Shown piece by piece: positions 8,234 to 16,782 of a stretch of 41,957 nucleotides of DNA. The stretch is from NCBI GenBank assembly GCA_017402845.1, contig JAFPLH010000089.1, positions 1 to 41,957 of the forward strand, given 5' to 3'. A model generated the notes under the pieces. The model was not told where the DNA came from, did no database searches, and saw nothing but the letters and a program-made list of their open reading frames with translations. The first letter of the stretch is position 1. Each line of letters opens with the position of its first letter. The position numbers and the translations under genes were made by a program. The stretch comes from Clostridia bacterium (lineage in GTDB: Bacteria > Bacillota > Clostridia > Oscillospirales > Acutalibacteraceae).

Positions 8234-8484
8234 TGAAACAAACTGTTATGACAATACCGCATAAAGACAGTGCCGAAGATTTGTTTTCTGATTTTTTCAG
8301 AGCAGCTATGACGCGGCAACAATAATATTGACGTATTCAATGGAGCTTTTCGTACTATCGAAAAATGATGAATTCTGCTTCGGTGTCGAGCCGTAAGGCG
8401 GTTTTTGTGAGGTGCTGTCAAAGACTTGCTTTTGCATGGAAACAGTTAATATAAAAAAGGAAATTATTTTAGGAGGTAATTACT
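8234..8484 (+). other. 251-bp structured leader upstream of first terD
   Basis: No gene is seen here. GACA (8266-8269) plus CCGAAG (8273-8278) can pair with CTTCGG (8378-8383) plus TGTC (8384-8387), with a 3-nt bulge. This long-range helix encloses a perfect 6-bp hairpin (TTTTCG 8347-8352 / CGAAAA 8359-8364). A weak promoter (TTGCTT 8426-8431, 18-bp spacing, TATAAA 8450-8455) and a strong AGGAGG precede terD. I do not recognise a known riboswitch class. Confidence 0.35.
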
Positions 8485-9066
8485 ATGCCAATTAATCTTA
8501 CAAAAGGACAAAAAGTTGATTTAACAAAGGGTAATCCGAGCCTTAAAAACCTTATGGTAGGCTTGGGCTGGGACGTAAACGCATTCGACGGCGGTTATGA
8601 TTTTGACCTTGACGCTTCTGCGTTTGTACTTGGTGCAAACGGTTTGTGCCCCACAGACAAGGACTTCATCTTCTACGGTAACTTAAAGCATGCAAGCGGT
8701 GCTGTTGAGCATATGGGCGATAACCTTACAGGTTCGGGCGACGGCGACGACGAGCAGATTCTCGTTGATCTGTCAAAGATCCCTGCAAACATAGAGAGAA
8801 TCGCATTTACCGTTACTATCTATGATGCAGACCTCAGAAGACAGAATTTCGGTCAGGTATCAAACGCATACATTCGTATCGTAGATCAGGTAACAGGTCA
8901 GGAGATCATTCACTATGACTTGGGCGAGGACTTCTCTGTTGAAACAGCTATCGTTGTAGGCGAGCTTTACAAGAGAAACGGCGACTGGAAGTTCAATGCT
9001 ATCGGCAGCGGCTTCTCAGGCGGCTTGGCAGCTCTTTGTGGTCATTACGGTATAGAAGTAGCTTAA
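8485..9066 (+). CDS. terD: TerD-family Ca2+-binding stress protein (copy 1)
   Basis: The 193-residue protein is a full-length, canonical TerD-fold beta-sandwich. Both Ca2+-binding signatures of the family are present: [11 protein letters not shown] near residue 40 and the acidic loop [15 protein letters not shown] near residues 79-93. The C-terminal [10 protein letters not shown] motif is also typical. An AGGAGG site sits 8-9 nt before the ATG, one of the strongest in the window. This is the first of four tandem TerD-superfamily genes and is the closest to the TerD/TerE consensus. TerD proteins are cytoplasmic Ca2+ sensors associated with tellurite, colicin and phage resistance. The exact mechanism is not known. 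Confidence 0.95.
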   Translation: MPINLTKGQKVDLTKGNPSLKNLMVGLGWDVNAFDGGYDFDLDASAFVLGANGLCPTDKDFIFYGNLKHASGAVEHMGDNLTGSGDGDDEQILVDLSKIPANIERIAFTVTIYDADLRRQNFGQVSNAYIRIVDQVTGQEIIHYDLGEDFSVETAIVVGELYKRNGDWKFNAIGSGFSGGLAALCGHYGIEVA

Positions 9067-9233
9067 TTGAAGGCGACGCAGCACAAAGACCGCATGACGG
9101 CTTTGGCTTGTTGAATGTTTTACTCAGGCTTATTGTTTTATGGTGCGACAGATCACCTCGGCATAAGCCTGAGTTATTATGACCGTATGGAATATACGGC
9201 ATTTTATTTAATACGTATCATGGAGGAAAGAAT
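9067..9233 (+). ncRNA. Candidate structured RNA between terD copies 1 and 2 (three tandem hairpins)
   Basis: Three potential hairpins lie in 167 bp. First is AAAG(A)CCG ... CGGCTTT around 9084-9103. Second is a perfect 12-bp stem, ACTCAGGCTTAT (9122-9133) with ATAAGCCTGAGT (9163-9174), with an inner GGTG/CACC stem. Third is a 6-bp CCGTAT/ATACGG (9183-9188/9194-9199) followed by a T-rich stretch. It could be a leader controlling terD copy 2, a terminator region, or a processed RNA. No known family was recognised. Confidence 0.4.
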
Positions 9234-9815
9234 ATGTCTGTTGGTTTGGCAAAAGGTCAAAAACTGAGCCTCACAAAGGGCGATCCTGGACGAAAAGAGA
9301 TAGTTATCGCTTTGGGCTGGGACGTAAATGCGTATGATACGGGTGCTGCTTTCGATCTTGATGCCTCGGCTTTTCTGTTGGGAGCTGACGGGAAAGTTTC
9401 TGATTCGAGAGATTTTGTGTTTTACGGCAATCTTGAGCATGAGTCAGGTTCTGTAATACACCCCGAGATCAACCCGGCAGGCGAGGGCGGCGGAGATGAC
9501 GCACATATAATTGTAAATCTTGGATTAGTACCCGAAAGTGTACTTAGAATAGCATTTACAGCGTCAATATACGACGCCGAGATAAGGCAGCAGACCTTTG
9601 GACAGGTCAGCCATGCTTATATAAGAATATTTGACAGTATTACTCGTGAAGAAATACTGAGATATAATCTTGCAGATAATTTTACCGTAGAAACAGCAAT
9701 TGTTTTCGGTGAGATATACAATAACAACGGCGAATGGAAATTCAATGCCATGGGAAACGGATATGTCGGAGGACTTGCCGGCTTATGCGGTATATATGGA
9801 GTAGAAGTGGGATAA
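9234..9815 (+). CDS. TerD-family stress protein (copy 2, altered Ca2+ loop)
   Basis: This 193-residue paralogue has the same length and fold as copy 1. The first signature is kept ([11 protein letters not shown]). The second acidic loop has changed: where copy 1 has [14 protein letters not shown], this has PEINPAGEGGGDDAH, so several side-chain ligands are missing and Ca2+ affinity may differ. The rest (FGQVSHAYIRI, GEWKFNAMGNGY) is conserved, so it is not decaying. It begins after a structured spacer with GGAGG before the ATG, and its stop is 3 nt from the next ATG, so copies 2 and 3 are translationally close-coupled. Confidence 0.93.
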   Translation: MSVGLAKGQKLSLTKGDPGRKEIVIALGWDVNAYDTGAAFDLDASAFLLGADGKVSDSRDFVFYGNLEHESGSVIHPEINPAGEGGGDDAHIIVNLGLVPESVLRIAFTASIYDAEIRQQTFGQVSHAYIRIFDSITREEILRYNLADNFTVETAIVFGEIYNNNGEWKFNAMGNGYVGGLAGLCGIYGVEVG

Positions 9816-9818
9816 AAT

Positions 9819-10427
9819 ATGTCTGTAACTTTACAAAAGGGAAAAAAAGTCAACCTTAAAAAAAGAGGTACAAGCTCTCTTGGGCGTATTTCTGTCAATC
9901 TGAAGTGGAATAAAAAACCTAAAACACGCTTTACAATAGCGTCGCTGTTTACTCCGCCTATCGACGGGATCGATCTTGATATAGGTTGTCTTTATGAGCT
10001 TAAAAACGGAAAGAAAGGTGCAATTCAGCCCTTGGGCAATCAGTTTGGCAATTATCTTGAGCCGCCGTATGTTATGCTTGACGGCGACGACAGAACAGGA
10101 GCTTCAAAAGAGGGCGAAACACTTACAATTAACGGCAGTAAGCTTTCAGAGATAAAAAGAATTCTCGTTTATACCTATATATATGCGGGCGTTATAAACT
10201 GGCAGCAGGCAGACGCCGTAATAACAATTAAATATCCCGGCGCAGAAGACATAGTAGTAAAAATGGATTCTTATGATTCTCAGTGTAAGATCTGCGGTTT
10301 GGTATTGTTTGAGAATTATTATGATCAGACATTTAGCGTAGAAAAGATAATGAGATTTTATAAAGGACATCGTGATCTTGACGAAGATTACGGCTGGGGC
10401 ATGAGATGGGTGCCGGGCAGAAAATAA
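9819..10427 (+). CDS. TerA-like divergent member of the TerD superfamily
   Basis: The 202-residue protein starts like the other copies (TLQKGKKVNLKK), but the body follows the TerA pattern: DLDIGCLYELKNGKKG, QPLGNQFG, PPYVMLDGDDRTG, GSKLSEIKRILVYTYIYAG, NWQQADAVITIKYPG and a C-terminal YGWGMRWVPGRK. TerA proteins usually carry this domain with additional modules; here it stands alone. Only 3 nt separate it from the previous stop, with no separate strong ribosome site, so translation is probably coupled. The four tandem genes are therefore not simple duplicates. At least one has a TerA-type role in the Ter complex. Confidence 0.85.
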   Translation: MSVTLQKGKKVNLKKRGTSSLGRISVNLKWNKKPKTRFTIASLFTPPIDGIDLDIGCLYELKNGKKGAIQPLGNQFGNYLEPPYVMLDGDDRTGASKEGETLTINGSKLSEIKRILVYTYIYAGVINWQQADAVITIKYPGAEDIVVKMDSYDSQCKICGLVLFENYYDQTFSVEKIMRFYKGHRDLDEDYGWGMRWVPGRK

Positions 10428-10441
10428 AGGAGTGAATATTG

Positions 10442-11065
10442 ATGTCGGTTAATTTGCAAAAAGGACAAAAGGTCAGCCTTTCAAAGGGCAATCCGGGACT
10501 TTCCCGAATTGTAGTCGGATTAGGCTGGGACGAAGCAAAAACAGGTTCATCAAGCGGTTTCTTCGGAGGACTGTTCTCAGCTCCGCCGCAGACGATAGAC
10601 TGTGACGCATTTGCTATTTTGCTTAGAAACGGCAGACTTGTTTCCCGTCAAGATGTAGTATATTTTAACAATCTTACTCACTTTACGGGTTCGGTAAAGC
10701 ACATGGGCGATAACCTTACAGGTGCAGGTGACGGCGACGACGAGCAGATAGTAATTGATCTGCCAAGAGTTCCAATGGAGTATGACAGAATAGTTATCGC
10801 TGTTAATATTTATCAGGCACATCAGAAGAACCAGCATTTTGGCATGATAAAAAATGCATTCATCAGAATTGTTAATGCAGCGTCTAATCAGGAAATGCTG
10901 CGTTATGATCTTACCGAGAATTACGGCGGTATGACCGCTATGGTATTCGGTGAGGTATACAGATACAATGGCGAGTGGAAGTTCAACGCTATCGGAAGCG
11001 GTACTCGTGACGGCTCAGTTGGCGATCTTGCCGAAAGATACGAGAATCCTAAAAAAGGGTTCTAA
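10442..11065 (+). CDS. TerD-family stress protein (copy 4, Gly/Phe loop insertion)
   Basis: This is a TerD-superfamily protein of about 207 residues. Compared with copy 1 it has a short insertion, SSGFFGGLFSAPPQ, before the first metal motif. The motif itself is reduced (TIDCDAFAILL instead of [11 protein letters not shown]). The second loop, [15 protein letters not shown], is intact and nearly identical to copy 1. A TTG at 10439 is in frame, but AAAGGAG at 10426-10432 is spaced 9 nt from the ATG at 10442, so that start is used. It closes the terD run, 80 nt before the P-type ATPase. Confidence 0.93.
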   Translation: MSVNLQKGQKVSLSKGNPGLSRIVVGLGWDEAKTGSSSGFFGGLFSAPPQTIDCDAFAILLRNGRLVSRQDVVYFNNLTHFTGSVKHMGDNLTGAGDGDDEQIVIDLPRVPMEYDRIVIAVNIYQAHQKNQHFGMIKNAFIRIVNAASNQEMLRYDLTENYGGMTAMVFGEVYRYNGEWKFNAIGSGTRDGSVGDLAERYENPKKGF

Positions 11066-11074
11066 TAGGTATTT

Positions 11075-11111
11075 ACGGAATGTCGGAGTGTAATAGTCTT
11101 CAATATTCCGT
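11075..11111 (+). promoter_or_regulatory. Hairpin between terD copy 4 and the Ca2+ ATPase
   Basis: ACGGAAT (11075-11081) and ATTCCGT (11105-11111) form a 7-bp inverted repeat. The following sequence is AT-rich but not a clean U-run. It may be a weak terminator, or a leader hairpin for the ATPase gene. Confidence 0.35.
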
Positions 11112-11145
11112 TAATATATAATATTTTATACAGGGGGTATTTTTT

Positions 11146-13887
11146 GTGAAATACAACGGACTAACCGAACAGGAAGTCGAAAAGTCACGGGAAGAACATG
11201 GTTCCAACGTGATACCCGATTCTGAACCTACCACGTTCTGGGCGGAATTTAAGGAAACTTTCGGCGATCCGATGATCAAGATCCTGCTTGTAATTGCGGC
11301 GATCATGATTGTTATGTTCTTCTTTGGCAAGGCTGAAATATATGAGCCTATCGGAACAATTGTGGCTATTTTGATCGTTGCAACTGTTTCTGCCAAAACC
11401 GGCGTTGCAAGTGACACAAAGTACAGAGAGCTTAAAGAGAATACAGAAAAAGATAAGTGTAAGGTATACAGAAACGGTGCTGTTACAGTTATCGAAATGG
11501 ACGACGTTGTTGTAGGCGACAAGGTGCTTTTGCAGTCGGGTGATAAGATTCCCGCAGACGGTGTTCTTATCGACGGTCACTTGAAGGTAGACAACTCTGC
11601 ACTTAACGGTGAAGCCGAGGAGTGCAAAAAGACTGCCGCACAGGGAGAAGTAGATTTCCCTGAGGATATAACAGGCGATACATTTGTTGATGAACATTCG
11701 CTTTTCAGAGGCGCAGTTATATTCGACGGCGAGGGTGTACTTGATGTTCGCAAGGTAGGCCTTAAAACAATGATGGGTAAAATGGCAGAAGAAATGCAGG
11801 AGGACGAGCCTGACTCACCTCTTAAAGTTAAGCTTGCAAAGCTTGCAGGTCAGATCTCAACATTTGGTTATATCGGCGCTGCTGTTATTACACTTCTCTA
11901 CATTGCATACTTTATTTTCTTCCAGCCCGTAGGCGACGCAGGTGCAACAGGTCCTGCTGCTTTCTTCGGACAGGATATAGGCATTATCGTACAAAAGTTT
12001 GTTGACGCTGTATCACTTGCAGTAGTTATTATCGTATGCGCAGTTCCTGAGGGACTTCCGCTTATGATATCGCTTGTACTCATGCAGAACACATCTAAAA
12101 TGCTTGACCATAACGTACTTGTTCGTAAGGCTGTCGGTATCGAAACAGCAGGTTCACTTAACATCTTGTTCAGTGATAAAACAGGTACTATCACAAAAGG
12201 TCAGCTTGAAGTTGTAGATTTCTTTACAGCAGACGGCAAGTCTATTAAGATAGACGAGCTTTCAAAGTATTCTAAGGTTAAAGACCTTGTAGACCTTGCA
12301 ATAGGCAAGAATACACAGTCAATGTTTGATGATCGTCATAAGGTTATCGGCGGTAACGCAACAGATCAGGCTCTTATGAAGTTTATCGGTGAAGAAACAT
12401 TCAACAAGCTTGCGCAGAATAAAGATTATGCAGTATCTGAGAATCAGGGCTTTAACTCAACAAACAAATTCAGCCAGGCAAGAATCAACAAGGTTGGCAA
12501 GACCTTCTATAAGGGCGCACCTGAAAGACTTCTTGCAAGTGCTAAGTCTTATCTTGATAAAGACGGAAATGTTAAGAAGATCGACAAAAAGGTTCTTGAC
12601 GCTAAAATTGACGAGCTTGCAGAAAAAGCAATGCGTGTGCTTGCTTTTGGCTACTCTGAGAAGAACCTTACAGAGAACAAGATCAATGACGACGTAGTAA
12701 TCATAGGTCTTGTAGGTATTCGTGACGAAGTACGTCCTGAGGCTAAAGACGCTATTGCAGAGGTACAAGAGGCAGGTATTCAGGTTGTAATGATCACAGG
12801 TGACCGCCTTGAAACAGCAGTTGCAATTGCAAAAGACGCAGGCTTGCTTAAAACTGATAAGGACGTAGCTTTGTCATCTGCACAGCTTAATCAGATGAGC
12901 GACGACGAGGTTAAGAAGGTAATACCGAATATCAGAGTAATTGCTCGTGCATTACCTACTGATAAATCAAGAATGGTTCGTCTTTGCCAGGAGATGAATC
13001 TTGTTGTTGGTATGACAGGTGACGGCGTAAACGATACTCCTGCACTTAAGCGTGCTGATGTTGGCTTTGCTATGGGCAGCGGTACAGAAGCAGCCAAAGA
13101 GGCAGGTAAGATCGTTATTCTTGACGACAACTTCCGTTCTATCAAAGACGCTATCTGGTACGGCAGAACTATTTATCACAACATACTTAAATTCTGTAAA
13201 TTCCAGCTTGTTATTAACGTTGCCGCAGTAGTAGTAAGTGCTATTGCACCTTTCTTCGGTATTGAAGAACCTTTGAAGGTTACACACCTTTTGTTTGTAA
13301 ACCTCGTAATGGATAGCTTGGGCGCAATTATGCTTGGTAACGAGCCTGCACTCAAGAAGTATATGCATGAGAAGCCGAGAAGACGTGACGAGAGCATTAT
13401 CAGCAAGGCAATGCTTGCACAGATCATCACAATGGGCGCATGGCTTACAATTGTCAGCTTTGCATTCCTTAAGCTTCCTGTATTTGGCAATTTCTTCGGT
13501 ACAACCGATCAGCACCTCACAGGTTACTTTGTTCTGTTTATCTGGGCAGCTCTTGCTAACGGCTTTAATGTTCGTGACAACGGCTTTAGAATACTCAGAG
13601 GTCTTGACGAGAACAAAAACTTTGTTAAGGTTATGGCTTTGATCATTGTTATTCAGGCAGTTATCGTAAACTGTAAGCTTATTCCTTTGGCACCGTTCCA
13701 GTTTATAGGTAGTATGTTTAGCTGCGATCCGTTCGGACTTGCAGGCTGGGCAATTGTATTCTTGCTTGCTATTACTATGATTCCTGTTGATATGATAAGA
13801 AAGCTTATCATTGGCTCAGGCAAAACAAACGATGCAGCAGCAGAAGCAAAGCCTGAAAAAAAAGAGAAGGCTAAAGAAGCTGAATAA
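11146..13887 (+). CDS. Cation-transporting P-type ATPase, Ca2+ (P2) class
   Basis: The 913-residue protein is a full-length P2-type ATPase. It has cytoplasmic N- and C-termini, about ten membrane helices, the M4 motif VPEGLPL used by Ca2+ pumps, the phosphorylation motif DKTGT (Asp344), the A-domain loop LNGEAEE (TGES-like position altered to NGEA), MITGD, and the hinge TGDGVNDTPALKRADVGFAMG. The C-terminus ends in a charged Lys/Glu/Ala tail. The start is GTG after a GGGGG site. The pump would export Ca2+ (or, less likely, another divalent cation). Its place directly after four Ca2+-binding TerD-family genes suggests a calcium-linked system, although an 80-nt spacer with a hairpin means it may also be transcribed separately. 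Confidence 0.9.
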   Translation: MKYNGLTEQEVEKSREEHGSNVIPDSEPTTFWAEFKETFGDPMIKILLVIAAIMIVMFFFGKAEIYEPIGTIVAILIVATVSAKTGVASDTKYRELKENTEKDKCKVYRNGAVTVIEMDDVVVGDKVLLQSGDKIPADGVLIDGHLKVDNSALNGEAEECKKTAAQGEVDFPEDITGDTFVDEHSLFRGAVIFDGEGVLDVRKVGLKTMMGKMAEEMQEDEPDSPLKVKLAKLAGQISTFGYIGAAVITLLYIAYFIFFQPVGDAGATGPAAFFGQDIGIIVQKFVDAVSLAVVIIVCAVPEGLPLMISLVLMQNTSKMLDHNVLVRKAVGIETAGSLNILFSDKTGTITKGQLEVVDFFTADGKSIKIDELSKYSKVKDLVDLAIGKNTQSMFDDRHKVIGGNATDQALMKFIGEETFNKLAQNKDYAVSENQGFNSTNKFSQARINKVGKTFYKGAPERLLASAKSYLDKDGNVKKIDKKVLDAKIDELAEKAMRVLAFGYSEKNLTENKINDDVVIIGLVGIRDEVRPEAKDAIAEVQEAGIQVVMITGDRLETAVAIAKDAGLLKTDKDVALSSAQLNQMSDDEVKKVIPNIRVIARALPTDKSRMVRLCQEMNLVVGMTGDGVNDTPALKRADVGFAMGSGTEAAKEAGKIVILDDNFRSIKDAIWYGRTIYHNILKFCKFQLVINVAAVVVSAIAPFFGIEEPLKVTHLLFVNLVMDSLGAIMLGNEPALKKYMHEKPRRRDESIISKAMLAQIITMGAWLTIVSFAFLKLPVFGNFFGTTDQHLTGYFVLFIWAALANGFNVRDNGFRILRGLDENKNFVKVMALIIVIQAVIVNCKLIPLAPFQFIGSMFSCDPFGLAGWAIVFLLAITMIPVDMIRKLIIGSGKTNDAAAEAKPEKKEKAKEAE

Positions 13888-13923
13888 TCACAAAAGTTAA
13901 TACATCTGTTGTATTATAGAATA

Positions 13924-13957
13924 CCCCGATACACCGATAAAGTATCGGGGGATTTTT
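13924..13957 (+). terminator. Rho-independent terminator after the Ca2+ ATPase
   Basis: CCCCGATA (13924-13931) pairs perfectly with TATCGGGG (13943-13950) and is followed by GATTTTT. It marks the right end of the Ter island. Confidence 0.85.
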
Positions 13958-14017
13958 ATCTTATCAACAGATCATTGATGATACATTAATATTATAAGAC
14001 TGAAAGGAGAATTGAAG

Positions 14018-14440
14018 TTGAAACCTTATTATCATAAAGTACAATATTACGAAACGGACAAAATGGGAATAACACACCATTCAAATTATATTCGCTGGCT
14101 TGAAGAAGCAAGGGTAGATTATCTCTCACAGATAGGCTGCGGCTTTGATGTAATGGAGAAAGAGGGAATATGCTCGCCAGTGCTTGAAGTATCGTGCAGG
14201 TATCATAAAACGTCAACATTTGCAGATGTCATCGAAATAACTACAAAGATCACCAGATTCAACGGACTTAGAATGACAGTATCATACGAAATGAAGAATA
14301 CAAAAGACAATGCCTTGATATGTACGGCAGAAAGCAAGCATTGTTTTTTGAATAAAGATTTTAAGCCGTTTAATCTTCGCTCAACGCCTTATATGGAAAT
14401 GTTTCAAAAGCGGGTTGAACACGATACAGAAAATAAGTAA
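14018..14440 (+). CDS. Acyl-CoA thioesterase, 4-hydroxybenzoyl-CoA thioesterase/YbgC-like hotdog family
   Basis: This is a short hotdog-fold protein with the family motif YYETDKMGITHHSNYIRWLEEARVD, written here as its key parts: Asp in ETDKMG (predicted catalytic residue), HHSNY, and RWLEEAR on the central helix. It hydrolyses acyl-CoA or acyl-ACP thioesters; the substrate cannot be read from sequence. AAAGGAG at 14003-14009 is 2 nt from a TTG at 14012 and 8 nt from a TTG at 14018, so the second TTG is the better start. A terminator lies on each side, so it is probably a single-gene unit. Confidence 0.88.
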   Translation: MKPYYHKVQYYETDKMGITHHSNYIRWLEEARVDYLSQIGCGFDVMEKEGICSPVLEVSCRYHKTSTFADVIEITTKITRFNGLRMTVSYEMKNTKDNALICTAESKHCFLNKDFKPFNLRSTPYMEMFQKRVEHDTENK

Positions 14441-14443
14441 AAA

Positions 14444-14490
14444 ACCGCCTCACTATCTCGTACAAATGAGAATAGTGGGGCGGTAAGTTA
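14444..14490. terminator. Bidirectional terminator between thioesterase and CHAP-dockerin gene
   Basis: A 13-bp stem, ACCGCCTCACTAT (14444-14456) with ATAGTGGGGCGGT (14472-14484), has one G-U pair. T-runs lie on the right and A-runs on the left, so it can serve both convergent genes. Confidence 0.85.
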
Positions 14491-14504
14491 TTTTTCTGAT
14501 ATTC

Positions 14505-16739
14505 TTATTGATATGTAACCTTGATAGTCTGTCCTGCATAGCAGTCAACAGGCAGATCAAGCGTTTTTCTGAGTAAGCTCAGACTGTCAGCAGATGAAAA
14601 GCTGCCGTCAAGATTAGTATCGTTGATTATCTTATCAAGCGGAGATATGTGTAATAATCCAATAACACCACGCTGTATAATGAGCGAATCCTTGGCAGTG
14701 ATTTGTCCGTCATGGTTAGCGTCACCTATAAGCATTTCTTTTGTTGTGGGTGCGTCGGGTGTATCGGGCGTAGCAGGGAGAGTTGTATCCTCAGGTATCT
14801 CTATCGTCATTTCCTCGCCGCATACATTACATACATATCGAGCAAATCCTTTCTTTGTGGCGCTCGGTGCAGTAACCTCTGCGAGAGTGTAGCTGTGTAC
14901 GGCAGAAACAGTATCAAAAATAAGAGTTTCATCTGCACAGCGTGAGGAGTTCGCAAGAACAAGAGTACCGTCATCGGCTTTGAGTACCTTGCCTGTTTGT
15001 GCGGCAGATGTGATAATATATCCGTCACCGTAAGAGGTAAAGTACCAGTGCTGATTCATTTCATCAGATTGCTTTTCAAATGTAGTATTACCATTCACGC
15101 CGGCAGTAAGCGCCAAACCGTTTTTACAGTTTATCAGTGAATAGGAGTTGTCGCTGTTAGCTTTTACATACCAGCTAAGCGATTTTCCGTAACCTGTGCC
15201 GATAGATGGAGTATTATTATAATTGAATACAGATTCACCGTTCAGGGTTACCTTTGCATAGAATGTATCTCCGATATTTTTGGGATTTCCGTTTCCTACG
15301 GTAAAGTTGATTTCATCACTTTTTGTCTTTGAATACTTATTTTTTGAAGTCAAAAAGGCTTTGTAGCTTCCTTCGGGAAGAAGCACGCTGTGTTCGGTGA
15401 CATCTGTAATACCCGTATATGTTGAGTATTCCGAGCCGTCAGCATTGAGTACGGTAATATTGTATGAAGTGGTATACTCTGTTTCGTTCCATGAAAAAGC
15501 TGTGGGGGAGAAGTCTGAGCCGGCAGATACCTTTAAAGTACCCTTTTGTGGTTCAGGTCCTTGAATTGTAATAATTATGGGGTTTGTCTTTATTGTAGTA
15601 AACGGACTTGTAAGCGAATAGTAAAGCGCATAAGAACCCTCGCCAAGTTCGCTTGCATTGAATGTGTAGTTTGATGTATTGTCAGCAGTTTTAAGCAGAT
15701 CGCCGGTAAGATTATATATTTGCAACTGAGATGCAATTGTGCTTATGCAGTCGATCGTAACTGTTATATCATCGTTGTACTTGTAATGTGTTTTGTTGGT
15801 TTTGAAGTTTTCGTATGAGGGATCTCTGACCTTTATCCAAGCTTCCTCCAGTGCCTTTGTTGTGGCACTGTTTACAACTCCGGTTGCTGAAAGGCCGTGA
15901 TCTTTTTGAAAATTAGAAACGGCAGAAGCGGTCATCTGATAATAGCTGCCTGTAACAATGTCCATATATCCGAGCTGATATAATACAGCCTGAACCCAAG
16001 AAACCTCATAGCCGGCGCATGTGATAGGGGAGTCTACAAAAAGATCTCTTGTTGGAACAGGGTAATTATCGGGGAATGTGTCGCTATAAAGCATATAAGG
16101 ACGATCGGGATAATTTGGGCGTACGTAAATTCTTTTAACATGACCGTTGTCGGTATTGTCTTTTTTTGGATCATGCATATAACAGCCGAAATTGTAGCCT
16201 AAATCTGAGCGAATAACTTCTTCGTTATCTCCAACGGTAATATTTCCTTCAAGATAGTAGTCAGAGCTTTCTACAATAGCAACATGAAGCCAGAAGTCAG
16301 ACTCAGGGCAGTAGTAAAATACAAGGTCGCCTGACTGTAAGTTTCTGATATCGTCAATAACAACTGCGCCGCAGTTCTCTATCATTTCATAATACATATA
16401 TCTGCAGCTTGCACGCAAATCGTAATTATAGGGTATAATGTTGTCAGGCATGCCGGTAAGTCTTGCGCAGTCGTTTGCAAAGTTTGCACACCAGTCTTCT
16501 GTGTATCCTGCCTCGTCGGTGGTAAGACCTATCTGCGCTCTTGCTACTCTGATAAGGTCATCAGCGTAGTTGCCGTTCAACTCATAATCATCACGGAAGT
16601 TGTAAGAACGATCCTGCGTTCTTGAGAGAGCGTATTCTGCCTCGTTTGCGCTTGCGGTGGTTACGCTTAATGATGTGATACATGCTGTCATCAAGCTTAA
16701 ACAGAGCGCAAAAGACAAAAATCTTTTTGCTTTGTTCAT
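14505..16739 (-). CDS. Secreted CHAP-domain peptidoglycan hydrolase-like protein with C-terminal dockerin
   Basis: The 744-residue secreted protein has this order: signal peptide (1-31, cut near TASA/NE); CHAP amidase/endopeptidase domain about 55-190 with Cys84 (DWCANFAND) and His152 (WLHVAIVE); peptidoglycan-binding-1-type domain 238-302 (VQAVLYQLGY ... FQKDHGLSATGVV); two Ig/Fn3-like regions 305-485; a ricin-type beta-trefoil region 490-612; a HSY ... CNVCG module 615-648; a Pro/Thr linker; and a type I dockerin 670-730 (GDANHDGQITAKD and NDTNLDGSFSSAD). The dockerin implies docking to a cohesin on the cell surface complex. It lies downstream of the dockerin amylase but has its own promoter. 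Whether it cuts peptidoglycan, remodels wall for complex assembly or attacks other cells is unknown. Confidence 0.88.
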   Translation of the reverse strand: MNKAKRFLSFALCLSLMTACITSLSVTTASANEAEYALSRTQDRSYNFRDDYELNGNYADDLIRVARAQIGLTTDEAGYTEDWCANFANDCARLTGMPDNIIPYNYDLRASCRYMYYEMIENCGAVVIDDIRNLQSGDLVFYYCPESDFWLHVAIVESSDYYLEGNITVGDNEEVIRSDLGYNFGCYMHDPKKDNTDNGHVKRIYVRPNYPDRPYMLYSDTFPDNYPVPTRDLFVDSPITCAGYEVSWVQAVLYQLGYMDIVTGSYYQMTASAVSNFQKDHGLSATGVVNSATTKALEEAWIKVRDPSYENFKTNKTHYKYNDDITVTIDCISTIASQLQIYNLTGDLLKTADNTSNYTFNASELGEGSYALYYSLTSPFTTIKTNPIIITIQGPEPQKGTLKVSAGSDFSPTAFSWNETEYTTSYNITVLNADGSEYSTYTGITDVTEHSVLLPEGSYKAFLTSKNKYSKTKSDEINFTVGNGNPKNIGDTFYAKVTLNGESVFNYNNTPSIGTGYGKSLSWYVKANSDNSYSLINCKNGLALTAGVNGNTTFEKQSDEMNQHWYFTSYGDGYIITSAAQTGKVLKADDGTLVLANSSRCADETLIFDTVSAVHSYTLAEVTAPSATKKGFARYVCNVCGEEMTIEIPEDTTLPATPDTPDAPTTKEMLIGDANHDGQITAKDSLIIQRGVIGLLHISPLDKIINDTNLDGSFSSADSLSLLRKTLDLPVDCYAGQTIKVTYQ

Positions 16740-16782
16740 TGGTGGTATCTCCTTTTCATAATATTACAATTCTGTTATCCTT

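Noticed and set aside
8234..8484. yybP-ykoY manganese riboswitch before terD
   Set aside because: The class is common before Ter-type and P-type ATPase genes, but its conserved loops were not found here or before the ATPase.
12967..13515. 182-residue open frame on the minus strand inside the P-type ATPase
   Set aside because: It overlaps the conserved hinge and membrane helices of the ATPase; composition (Cys/Asn/Lys-rich) and absence of any recognisable motif mark it as a shadow frame.
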